From Hanleya hanleyi (lineage: Eukaryota > Mollusca > Polyplacophora > Lepidopleurida > Hanleyidae), in the NCBI GenBank assembly GCA_036873755.1, contig JAVTVY010017243.1, positions 1 to 64,000 on the forward strand: DNA of 64,000 nt, in the 5' to 3' direction. Within the stretch, counting starts at the first letter, position 1; every line of letters begins with the position of its first letter. Positions 36,593 through 45,647 of the stretch are shown here, piece after piece. The translations under genes and the position numbers were made by a program. The notes beneath the pieces were generated by a model. It was given only the letters and a program-made list of their open reading frames with translations, made no database searches and was not told the origin of the DNA.

Positions 36593-36905
36593 CTCTGGCA
36601 AGGCGCATGGTGGGGTATCATGTCTTGCGTCTCTGGCAAGGCGCATGATGGGGTATCATGTCTTGCCTCTTTGGCAAGGCGCATGATGGGGTATCATGTC
36701 TTGCCTCTCTGGCAAGGCACATGGAGGGGTATCATGTCTTGCCTCTTTGGCAAGGCGCATGATGGGGTATCATGTCTTGCCTCTCTGGCAAGGCACATGG
36801 TGGGGTATCATGTCTTGCCTCTCTGGCAAGGCGCATGGTGGGGTATCATGCTTTGCCTCTCTGACAGAACTTTTGGATGGGTATCATATCTCGCCTGTTC
36901 GTCAT
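36593..36905. repeat. 38-bp hairpin minisatellite, block 2
   Basis: About eight copies of the same 38-bp unit as block 1, starting mid-unit (GCTGCCTCTGGCAAGG) and ending in decayed units (TATCATATCTCGCCTG). Confidence 0.9.
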
Positions 36906-37216
36906 AGTGCATTGCATTACGAAATGACTTAAATTATTGAATACTTCGTAATACTATACCTATACATACGATACTATACCAGCTTTCTTCAACCGCTAAA
37001 AAGTTGAGTGTCACCATTTAAGTGAAATGCTCTAGAGTGTGACTTGGAGTACTCCTACCTACCTGAATGGTATTTTGGTATATCCATAAACTTTTTGAAT
37101 ATTCATGAGATTTGGTTGGATAATTATTTAACTAGATGTGAAAATGAAAGTTTGCCTCATAAAGTACACGAAAAAATTAATGATTGACTCTATTTTTGTA
37201 TTTATTTTATGACCAG

Positions 37217-37278
37217 TCCCGGGAGATGTCGTATACGACAGTGATAGCTCGAACAGCACTGTTTTCCCACTAGTGACA
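37217..37278 (+). CDS. internal exon of the plus-strand gene
   Basis: Acceptor TTTATTTTATGACCAG ends at 37216 and donor GTAAGT starts at 37279. Only one frame is open (two leading bases, then 20 codons): PGDVVYDSDSSNSTVFPLVT. The exon ends on a codon boundary. An acidic Ser/Asp run followed by a hydrophobic turn looks like a linker before a domain. It fits in phase to the exon at 39504. Confidence 0.5.
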
Positions 37279-37840
37279 GTAAGTAAATATGAACAGATAA
37301 ACGATTACCTTATTTTAATAGATTCTCAAAGATAATTTATACAAACACTCCTACCATACACCATGGGTTATGTAGATGTACCTTTATTTGCCATAATACT
37401 TTTTCCTACCTTTGTTTTGTTAGTCTGGGAGAAATTCTGTCATAGCGTGTATGTGGTGATTTTCATTATAATAGTATTCCATTGTAATCTGGGTCATGAC
37501 AACTACTTGCATGTACTGTAGATTAATGAAACCTATCATAAACAATGTCCCTACCACTCGCTTTCTATATTTGTAGTGAAGAATAGCACAATGGCTATAC
37601 CATCATGTCATTGTAACTTTCACATCTATATATATTTCTAACATCCCACGTTTTTCCCCATCCTGCCTGTTCTTAGGCAGTGTGTAAGCTAATGAATTCC
37701 ACAGATTTTAGCCTCACCAGTGAAGTGAAGCTCTATAAACTTGTGTGTTAGTCGGTTGGTTGGTCTGGTCACCCTTTCGAATTGAACTCACTTGATGGAG
37801 CTTATTGTGCATCTTGTTTAAATATTTAGTTGCCCCCCCC
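37279..37840. other. intron segment without recognised features
   Basis: Unique AT-rich DNA inside the intron between the 37.2-kb and 39.5-kb exons. Confidence 0.35.
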
Positions 37841-37844
37841 ATTA

Positions 37845-39170
37845 GTGGGGGGAGGGAGATTATTAGAAACAGCGGGTGTCCGTAATTCAGTTAAACATTT
37901 CTTGTCCGGTCAGTAACTCGAGAACCGTTGAGCTGATCGACTTCAAACTTAGAGTGTCTTGACATCGGTGAGAGGACGGTTGGGATTGCTTGTCAGGTAC
38001 TTGCTTAATCCAAGATGGCCACAATTAGCCATCTTGGATTTTAGCAGTTGTATCTTTGCACATTTCCTTTCCAACCAATAACTCAGGAACTATTCAACCG
38101 ATCGACTTCAAACTTAGAGGTTGAAATGACATTGGTGAGAGGACAGATTGGATTACTTTTCAGTTATCTTTGTAATCTTAGATGGCCGTCATCAACCATC
38201 TTGGATTGTCAGCAGTTGGATCTTCACACATTTTTTTTCCGACCAATAACTTGATAACTTTTGAACCGTTCAACTGTAAACTTAGAGAGTTCCTTGACAT
38301 CGGTGAGAGAACAGTTGGGATTGCGTTTCATGTACCTGTGTAATCCAAGATAGCCGCCATCAGCCATCTTGACAAATGTTTTGACCGACCAATGACTCGA
38401 GAAGCTTTGAACCGATTGACTTCAAACTTGGAGAGGTTCTTGACATCAATGGGCATATAGTTCATGTAAGACGAAGTGACGTGAATTTACGGGATTTCCA
38501 ATAGTAGGAAATGGGGAAGTGGTCGGCCATTGTTTCATATGCTGACATGTGAAGTCACGTTGAAAAGCGGTATCTCCTCTTACATGAACTATATACCCAT
38601 CAATGAGAGGACGGTTGTGATTGCTTTTCAGTTACCTGCAAAATCCAAGATGGCCGCCATCAGCCTTCTTGGATCTCAGCAGTTGGATCTTCACACATTT
38701 CTTGTCCAACCAATAAATCAGTAACTTTTGAACCAATCGTCTTCAAACTTGGAAAGTGCCTTGACAGTGGTGAGAGAACAGTTGGGATTGCTTTTCATTT
38801 ACGTGCATAATCCAAGATGGCCACAATCATTCATCTTGGATTCTAGCAGTTGTATCTTTACACATGTCTTGTCAGACCAATAACTCGAGAACTATTGAAC
38901 CGATTGGTTTCAGACTTGGAGAGTTTCTTGACACAGGTGAGAGGACAGTTGTGATTGCTTTTCAGTTACCTGTGTAATCCAAGAAGGCCATCATCAACCA
39001 TCCTGGATTGTCAGCAGTTGGATCTTCACACATTTCTTCCCCGACGAATAACTCGGTAACAATTGAACCGATCATCTTCAAACTTGCAGGGTGTCTTGAC
39101 ATCAGTGAGAGAACAGTTCAGTTGGGATTGCTTTTCAGTTACTTGTGTAATCCATGATGGCTGCCATTAA
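37845..39170. repeat. ~168-bp tandem repeat with ATGGCCGCCATC inverted motif, about 7 copies
   Basis: GACATCGGTGAGAGGACAGT recurs at about 37958, 38128, 38296, 38604, 38763, 38930 and 39100. Between these lie AATCCAAGATGGCCGCCATC and CATCTTGGATT, so each unit has an internal inverted repeat (CCAAGATGG / CCATCTTGG). One unit is interrupted by the 146-bp MITE. Confidence 0.85.
38452..38597. mobile_element. 146-bp MITE with 8-bp target duplication
   Basis: Inverted ends GGCATATAGTTCATGTAAGA and the complement of GGTATATAGTTCATGTAAGA are flanked by identical CATCAATG at 38444-38451 and 38598-38605. It interrupts a repeat unit whose intact copies elsewhere in the array give the empty site. An 8-bp duplication points to hAT- or P-type mobilisation. 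Confidence 0.85.
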
Positions 39171-39299
39171 TGATGACAGTTTCTAAATGCACTTTCTGCA
39201 TAAAAAGCAACATAGTTTCTGTCGGATGCATGGCTCGTCAGCTATGTCTGCATTTCCAAAATCATACCTCTATTCATTGACATGTGATACTATCGACCA

Positions 39300-39415
39300 A
39301 AATAATCGACCATAGAGGTCCACGTGCCCCACAGCAGCAACTCCAGATATGTTGGATGCAATCCACCATATCTGGTGCTGCTGGCAGGTGACGTGGCCCT
39401 CTATGGTCGATTTTT
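39300..39415. repeat. ~50-bp stem inverted repeat
   Basis: AATCGACCATAGAGGTCCAC near 39304 pairs with GTGGCCCTCTATGGTCGATT near 39392, continuing through CAGCAGCA-type words to a centre near 39356. Likely a small MITE; no clear duplication seen. Confidence 0.6.
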
Positions 39416-39503
39416 TCTGTTACTATGTTCTCATGTAGTGATAGCCACTAGAGCTCAGACTTGTTTATTTTAAATTTTTATTTTATTTCTCTTTCCAGGT
39501 AAG

Positions 39504-39629
39504 GTCATCCGAACAAAATGGTCGACAGCTGAGAGAGAGGAATTGGGGAAGAGTTTAATGAATCTCGTTAGGAAAGGCAAGCGGCCGCCGACGAAAGCAG
39601 ATGTTGAGCGAGCACAGACTGGAAAATGA
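39504..39629 (+). CDS. terminal exon: basic KWS..ER..L domain, stop TGA
   Basis: After the acceptor TTTCTCTTTCCAG (ends 39498; a second AG ends at 39503) the sequence is open to TGA at 39627-39629. Starting at 39504 matches the phase of the 37217 exon and gives 41 codons, beginning VIRTKWSTAEREELGKSL and continuing with a Lys/Arg-rich stretch. KWS-x-x-ER at the start of a helix resembles Myb/SANT-like or related basic DNA-binding modules common in uncharacterised invertebrate proteins, but the family is not identified. Using the first AG instead would give a 19-codon end at TAA. A poly(A) signal lies 105 bp downstream. The antisense ORF across 39470-39730 is treated as a shadow. Confidence 0.6.
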   Translation, partial: VIRTKWSTAEREELGKSLMNLVRKGKRPPTKADVERAQTGK

Positions 39630-39733
39630 TAAAGTTCCAGTGCTGGGCGATATTCCAGGCTGAGGACAGACAGCGAAAAACCACAGCTTCTCAACTGTTC
39701 TAATTCTACTCTTGTGATGTTCTGGAACATACA

Positions 39734-39739
39734 AATAAA
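39734..39739 (+). terminator. poly(A) signal AATAAA of the plus-strand gene
   Basis: AATAAA lies 105 bp after the TGA of the terminal exon, in an A-rich context. It supports 39.5-39.75 kb as the 3' end of a real transcript. Confidence 0.6.
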
Positions 39740-39924
39740 AGTGAAGCATAAAGATGTAACTTGTTTCTTCTTTTGTAAATCAAGACATTCAACATGGGGG
39801 CTTCTAAAAGGTCACACAAAAGCTGCTTGAAAATCTGTTTTGAAACTGTAGCTCATTTTCTTTCTTCCCTTGAGTAAATCTATGTGTACTCCCAAGTCAA
39901 TGAGTTACTATAACCATTAATTAC

Positions 39925-40245
39925 AGTGTAATCCCGTGCGGAATCCGGGTGCCTAATGTGGTAGAATAGATCCCCACCTCTAGGAGAGTTTGTCGTAAGA
40001 GGTGACTACCCTAGGGCCTGTTTTTCCAGTGCGGCGAACAACACTGGAGGGGTATCAGGTCTTGCTTCTGCGACTGAGTGCCGTGCTTCATGATATTGTA
40101 TACATATATAGTGAATGAAGTAGTGCTTAACGTCGTTTTCAACAATATTTCTGTTATATCACGACAGTGCTCCTGCTTGTGACAAATTAGTGCTGTCTCA
40201 CTGGAGCACTGTGTTGCAGTGACAAGGTACAATACCCCACCAGTC
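39925..40245 (-). mobile_element. SINE/LINE-tail-like gastropod repeat remnant
   Basis: GTAGAATAGATCCCCACCTC ... TTGTCGTAAGAGGTGACTA and GTGCTTAACGTCG..CAACAATATTTCTG resemble, from memory, the two halves of a dispersed gastropod repeat (GTCGTAAGAGGCGAC and ACGCCGCACTCAGCAATATT words). The second half also resembles the LINE tails at 42.8, 43.2 and 54.6 kb. No database check was possible. Confidence 0.4.
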
Positions 40246-40284
40246 TAATTATTCTGACAATGGTCAGACATGTATTTGATTTGG

Positions 40285-40575
40285 AGTGTACATATATAAA
40301 TACATGAGAAGAGTGATCATATAACATTATTTTCGTTATTTTGGGATTCCACTATCTTAGTATAGCACAGTTTTTTGTGCTGAAAATTGGCTGAGTAGAA
40401 GTGTGAATGGCCAAGCGGTTAAGGCATATGGTGCTGGTGGTTAGGTGCCTTACTCTGGTGGTCGCCGGTCCGAACCCCTCACCATTTTCAGCACTAGAAA
40501 CTGTGCCCTACTAAGATAGTGTAATTCCAACTAACGAAAATAATCTTATACAAATACATATATAAATATACACTA
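40285..40575. mobile_element. palindromic element carrying a tRNA-like core
   Basis: Arms from about 40326-40390 (ATTATTTTCGTTATTTTGGG ... AGCACAG ... TGCTGAAAATTGG) pair with 40482-40545 (ACCATTTTCAGCAC ... CTGTGCC ... AACGAAAATAAT). A weaker outer pairing, GTGTACATATATAAATACAT with its inverse, extends both ways. The loop holds the tRNA-like segment described separately. Confidence 0.7.
40401..40485 (+). tRNA. tRNA-Ser/Leu-like sequence (pseudo-tRNA or SINE head)
   Basis: An A-box match TGGCCAAGCGGT (40408-40419) followed after 47 bases by a near B-box GGTCCGAACCC (40467-40477) fits class II tRNA spacing; TGGCCAAGCGGT is the usual Ser/Leu form. No acceptor stem pairs properly (GTGTGAA has no matching 3' end), and the element sits in a palindrome. 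A decayed tRNA gene or a Pol III-type SINE core is more likely than a working tRNA. Confidence 0.4.
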
Positions 40576-40599
40576 GAGGAAGATTGGGGATTATAGTCA

Positions 40600-42690
40600 T
40601 ATGTGCTTCTCTGCTCTAAAACAATTGGTGTTGGAGGATGTCCCATCATTGCCCATACTCTTCAACCTGGAAATTAATGAATTTTTGCAACTTTATAGTC
40701 CCAATAATGTTTTTGCATTGAGGGATTATTCTCCTGCCCAGTTGGACAGTTGGGACGCAGAGGTAATCTGTCCGGGCAACTGTTCTCTCTAAATCGACAA
40801 AGCAATTGGCGTTCATCATTGGTGCGTAATGACACTTCAACAAACAGGAAATTAATGAGATTCTATAATTTATATATAGCCCCAAAAGTGTTCTTGCTTA
40901 GAGAGATAATTCTCCTGTCCAATTGGCCAGTTGGGACGCAGAGATAATCCGTCTCAGCAACCTTTCTCTCTAAATCGAAATTGAATGTAAAAAATAAACA
41001 CGGCTATCAACAAAGCAATCGGCGGTCATCATTAATGCGTAATGACCCTTCAGCAGATAGTAAATTAATGAAATTCTATCATTGATATATAGCCCCAAAG
41101 TGTTCTTGCTTAGAGAGATAATTCTCCTATCCAATTGGCCAGTTGGGACGCAGAGATAATCCGTCTCAGCAACTATTCTCTCTACATCGAAATTGAATGT
41201 AAATATAAACACGGCTTTTAACAAAGCAATTGACGGTCATCAATGATGCGTAATGACCCTTCAACAACCAGGAAATCCATGAAATTCTGTAATTTATATA
41301 TAGTCCCAATAGTGTTTTTACATAGAGAGATAATTCTCCTGTCCAATTGGCCAGTTGGGACGCAGAGATAATCCGTCTCGGTAACTATTCTGTCTAAATC
41401 GACAAAGCAATTGGCGGTCATCAATAATGCCTAATGACCCTTCAACAACCAGGAAATTTATGAAATTCTGTAATTTATATATAGTCCCAATAGTGTTTTT
41501 GCATAGAGAGATAATTCTCCTGTCCAATTGGCCAGTTGGGACGCAGAGATAATCCGTCTCAGCAACTTTTCTCTCTAAATCGAAATTGAATGTAAAAAAT
41601 AAACACGGCTATCAACAAAGCAATCGGCGGTCATCATTAATGCGTAATGACCCCTCAGCAAGTAGTAAATTAATGAAATTCTATCATTGATATATAGCCC
41701 CAAAGTGTTCTTGCTTAGAGAGATAATTCTCCTATCCAATTGGCCAGTTGGGACGCAGAGATAATCCGTCTCAGCAACTATTCTCTCTACATCGAAATTG
41801 AACGTAAATATAAACATGGCTTTTAACAAAGCAATTGGCGGTCATCAATGATGCGTAATCACCCTTCAACAACCAGGAAATTCATGAAATTCTGTAATTT
41901 ATATATAGTCCCAATAGTGTTTTTGCATAGAGAGATAATTCTCCTGTCCAATTGGCCAGTTGGGACGCAGAGATAATCTGTCTCGGGAACTATTCTGTCT
42001 AAATCGAAATCTAATGTAAAGAAATGAACACGGCTATAAACAAAGCAATTGGCGGTCATCAATAATGCGTAATGACCCTTCAACAACCAGGAACTTCATG
42101 AGATTCTGTAATTTATATATAGTCCCAATGGTGTTTTTGCATAGAGAGATAATTCTCCTGTCCAATTGGCCAGTTGGGACGCAGAGATAATCTGTCCCAG
42201 CAACTATTCTCTCTAAATTGGAATCAAATGTAAAAAATGAACACGGTTATAAACAAGGCAATTGGCGGCCATCAATGATGCGTAATGATCCTAAAACAAC
42301 CCGGAAATTCATGAAATTCTGTAATTTATATATAGTCCCAATAGTGTTTTTGCATAGAGAGATAATTCTCCTGACCAATTGGCCAGTTGGGACGCAGAGA
42401 TAATCTGTCCCAGGAACTACTCTCTCTAAATTGAAATCAAATGTGATAAATGAACACGGCAATAAAGAAAGTAATTGGCGGTCAGCAATGATGCGTAATG
42501 ACCCTTCAACAACCAGGAAATTAACAAAATTCTGGAGTTTATATATAGTCCCAATAGTGTTTTTGCAAGGAGAGAGACTTCTCTCTATCCAATTGGCCAA
42601 TTGGGACACAGAGATAAATTGTCCCAGCAACATAGAGAGAAAATGTCCCAGCAGCATTTCTCTCTTTCTCTGAACGCAATGTGAAATGTG
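40600..42690. repeat. ~150-210-bp satellite, about 10 copies, with 605-bp higher-order unit
   Basis: AGAGATAATTCTCCTGTCCA + ATTGGCCAGTTGGGACGCAG recurs about ten times. Units alternate with or without a CGAAATTGAATGTAAA..ACACGGCTAT insert, giving two lengths. Segments 40970-41224 and 41575-41829 are nearly identical, 605 bp apart. Each unit carries CCAATTGGCCAGTTGGG, a partial palindrome. Minus-strand ORFs recur but end at different points, so coding is not supported. Confidence 0.9.
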
Positions 42691-42834
42691 AAGATTTTTC
42701 GGTGAGAGTGGGTTTCATAGCCTACAAAAGTCATTTTGGCGCCTTTTTCCAAATGATGTGTATGTCCGAATACAGTGTCCCAATACTGCGGGTAGAGGGC
42801 CAAGTGGACAGTAGTGTAGGTCAAACCGGATAGA

Positions 42835-43015
42835 GAGAGAGAGAGAGAGAGAATTAAGGTTTAACGTCGCGTTCAGCAATATTTCAGCTATATAGCGACG
42901 ATCAAACAAAATTCTAAGTATTCAAGTTAATAACTTCAATAGTAATCCAACACATTAAAACATACACACATTGAAATATGTCAAAGTTCAACTCCAATTC
43001 TCGTTCTCTCCTGTC
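42835..43015 (-). mobile_element. LINE 3'-tail copy (short)
   Basis: AATTAAGGTTTAACGTCGCG, CAGCAATATTTCAGCTATAT and CAAACAAAATTCTAAGTA match the tails at 43.25 and 54.61 kb. It begins in a (GA)n run and loses similarity at about 42990, before the coding end. Confidence 0.65.
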
Positions 43016-43239
43016 AAAGTATGATAATTGACCTAGCGTTTTCTATCTTGTGTTCAATTTCACAAGGTATGAAAAAAGCCTATTCAAGGATATGCACGAT
43101 GTTAATATGAACAATCACAATTAAAGCGTGTCAGAGAAAAAGAGTAAAGCAGGACAGATTACAGATCAGTTATATATGGATTTGATTATGCCGTGATATC
43201 TTGCCGGTGTGATTGGAAACTATAAACGCCTTCCGTGTT

Positions 43240-43645
43240 GGAGAGAGAGAGAATTAAGGTTTAATGTCGCGTTCAGCAATATTTCAGCTATATAGCAACG
43301 ATCAAACAAAATTCTAAGTACTCAAGTCACTAACTTAGTAATCCAACGCATTAAAACATACACACATTAAAACTTATGTAACAGACCGATTTCTCTCAAA
43401 TAACCCAAGATGCAATCCTTCCTCATCCGACTAAAAAGATCTTCCAAAGTAGTCGCTCGATAAAAGCATCTCTTATTATCTTAAAATCTATGCATTCGAT
43501 AAGAATATGTTTCACCGTGAGATCATCATGGCATTGAACACACCTTGGAACTGGCTCTTTTTTTAGTAAATGTTCGTGAGTTAATCGTGTATGGCCGATT
43601 CTACATCGCCTGATCATGGTTGGATCGAAACGTTTCTGGCTGTTA
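43240..43645 (-). mobile_element. 5'-truncated LINE, 3' end with coding remnant
   Basis: On the minus strand a 64-codon piece (43617-43423) contains RIGHTRLTHEHLL, C-x2-C (CVQCHD) and KHILIECIDF. This is the Cys/His-rich region at the end of many Jockey/CR1-type LINE polymerase proteins (family memory). It is followed by a ~150-bp 3' tail ending in a (GA)n run at about 43245. The copy is truncated at about 43645 and begins there with different DNA. Confidence 0.6.
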
Positions 43646-43780
43646 AGATGAGTATAGCCTACAGTTTTTTGAACTCATGAAGTTTGTTATTATTCACAGC
43701 ATCCCATAAAGATTGAAACAGCCGTCTCACATAAGTACAGATAGACGGCTCAGTGGCCTCTCTAACAGTTTGCTTGCCAT
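43646..43780. other. left flank of the nested cluster
   Basis: Short unique stretch ending in CTTGCCAT (43773-43780), the left target duplication of the outer hAT-like element. Confidence 0.4.
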
Positions 43781-44163
43781 CACAGGGCTAAGTAGCACTA
43801 TTTTGGCAGAGATTTTTTTTAAAAATTGAAAATTTAATTTAAAAGTTTTTTTAAATTTTAAACTTTTAATTTTTTTTTAACATCTTTGAAACACTAAATT
43901 ATTATATAGCTTACTATAATACTCATACATGGTCATATTTTAAAGCGCGAGCCCGTGTTTGCCAAGCATGGAAAATTACACTATATACCCTATACATAGA
44001 CCAGGTTAACAACATGGCCTCGAAAATGACCCTGAGAGAAAACACACCTTCTTTTAAATCGGTCTAGCGATCGAACCAGCGCACGAAATGTGCCAAAGTT
44101 GTATGCCATTGAACGAGGACATGCTATTGTTTATGTCGACGTGTCATTATCCCAACAACTGTT
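43781..44163. mobile_element. hAT-like palindromic element, left half
   Basis: It starts CACAGGGCTAAGTAGCAC and is the inverse of 52970-53341 along its whole length, apart from small differences in the A/T-rich run near the end. The 8-bp flanks CTTGCCAT (43773-43780) and TTTGCCAT (53342-53349) differ by one base. CAGGG near the end plus an 8-bp duplication suits hAT. Its centre is occupied by the Ngaro element. Confidence 0.8.
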
Positions 44164-44164
44164 A

Positions 44165-44816
44165 CTATAATTATCACTGTACACCCAGATGAAATCCGAT
44201 GTTACGCTTAATTTTCTTTACTCGGACAAGATCGTGGCCAGAAAATGTCAGTGTAAACCGCACTGGACAGGCAGTTTTAGCCAGTCATCTCTTCAATCAC
44301 CGTATAATTTGGTCTACTTTTTCAAGCAGGGTGTCAATACATAACGTACCTGTGCTGACATTACTCCATGACATCGCCGTATGGTAAATTCATGCGTGTT
44401 TTCTTGTATTCAAACCATTTTAACTGCAAACCCGGCTTCCCGCTGGATTTTCTTCGGGCCGAGTTGGCGATAAAAGCTCGACGCTGATTGGTCGGAATAT
44501 CTCTACCAATCAGCGTCGAGCTTTTATCGCCGACTGGGCCAGAAGCAAATCCAGCGGGAAGCCGGGTTTGCAGTTAAAATGGTTTGAATACAAGAAAACA
44601 CGCATGGATTTACCATAGGGCGATGTCATGGAGTAATGTGACAGCACAGCTACGTTATGTATTGACACCCTGCTTAAAAAAGCAGACCAATTTATGCGGT
44701 GATTGAAGAGATGACTGGCCAAAACTGCCTGTCCAGTGCGGTTTACACTGACATTTTCTGGCCACGATCAATTCAGCGTAACATCGGACTTCATCTGGGT
44801 GTACAGTGATAATTAG
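44165..44816. mobile_element. 652-bp near-perfect palindrome with TA duplication
   Basis: Ends CTATAATTATCACTGTACAC and the complement of CTAATTATCACTGTACACCC pair, and the arms continue to a centre near 44496 (GACGCTGATTGGT / ACCAATCAGCGTC). TA flanks it at 44163-44164 and 44817-44818, as for Tc1/mariner-type insertion. It sits exactly at the left junction of the Ngaro with the outer element. Both small ORFs inside are mirror readings; no transposase. Confidence 0.82.
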
Positions 44817-44817
44817 T

Positions 44818-45444
44818 AATGTTTATCAACTGAATGATAAACAGCCTTATTCAGGGGCGAGAACCGAGTGGTGGGGTAAATGCTGGACGGGGTTATTCCC
44901 CTTAGACCATAGGTTGTAGTTTGATCATCATAGTCATTCTCAAAGAGAGCCGTGTCTACCCGCGGGAGACCAAAGCGACTCTCATGTAAACTGGTGACAT
45001 TTTTGAATCTCCAATCTCAAAGCGAGGCAGCATGACATCATTCTCAAAGCGAGCCGTGTCTACCCGCGAACTACTTCCTGTATTAGATAACTCGCTTTCA
45101 CGGCCAAGTATACATACCGACAATAATTTGTTCGCGATTGATATGCTCCGAAACGGAAAGAGTCATTTCCCAATTATATAGCCCACGTTATGTTTAGCAA
45201 TTCGCTTCTAACTCGGCGGAGTCAGCAGGTCAGTGACAAGCCAGATAATCATACGCCGCCTACTCACCCCCCAAATTTTGGGGGGATGGCTCCCATTTAC
45301 GCGTGAGACTCTTTCTCGCAGTAGGGAGTCTCGCGAGACGAGAATGCATCATAGTGAATGCAGGGTTATCCCCCTTACATCACATCTTCATGTAACTTGC
45401 TTGTAGCAGAAGCTTTTTGAAAGTGTATTTGTAATCGAGAAAAT
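44818..45444 (+). repeat. Ngaro A1 repeat, interrupted by a 412-bp MITE
   Basis: Matches A2 (50376-50624) from AATGTTTATCAACTGAATGA to GTATTTGTAATCGAGAAAAT. It lacks 43 bases present in A2 (50535-50577) and contains the MITE at 44935-45346 plus its 9-bp duplication. Confidence 0.88.
44935..45346 (+). mobile_element. 412-bp MITE, copy 1, 9-bp target duplication
   Basis: Ends CATTCTC / GAGAATG. Identical 9-bp flanks CATCATAGT lie at 44926-44934 and 45347-45355, and the uninterrupted site is preserved in A2 at about 50484. The first ~30 bp (CATTCTCAAAGAGAGCCGTG...) are repeated inside near 45038 with one change. A central CCCCCAAATTTTGGGGG inverted repeat is present. The length and a 9-10-bp duplication fit a Mutator-like non-autonomous element. 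Its inverted twin is at 53484-53895. Confidence 0.88.
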
Positions 45445-45647
45445 CTAGTATTATTTGTCTGTTTTTTGAGAAATGTGTCCATAAATTTATGAAGGGAGGC
45501 ATACATATATTTTGTTTCGGGCACGTTCGTTTACTGGCTGGGACGGATGGTTGCAAAAAATTAGATTTTCTCTCCTGGTAGTACATTGTGTAATAATTTC
45601 TGATAGTCTATTTTCAGATTGTCGTGGTTGTGCTTCATACATAAAAG

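Noticed and set aside
35216..36907. ORFs of up to 145 codons, YHVLPLWQGAWWGIMSCLSG-like
   Set aside because: They are readings of the 38-bp minisatellite, open in several plus frames; no start, splice or domain support.
39470..39749. Antisense ORFs over the terminal exon
   Set aside because: The plus strand has the acceptor, stop and poly(A) signal; the antisense reading has none.
40970..42657. Recurring minus-strand ORFs
   Set aside because: They track the ~200-bp satellite and end at different points; no domain.
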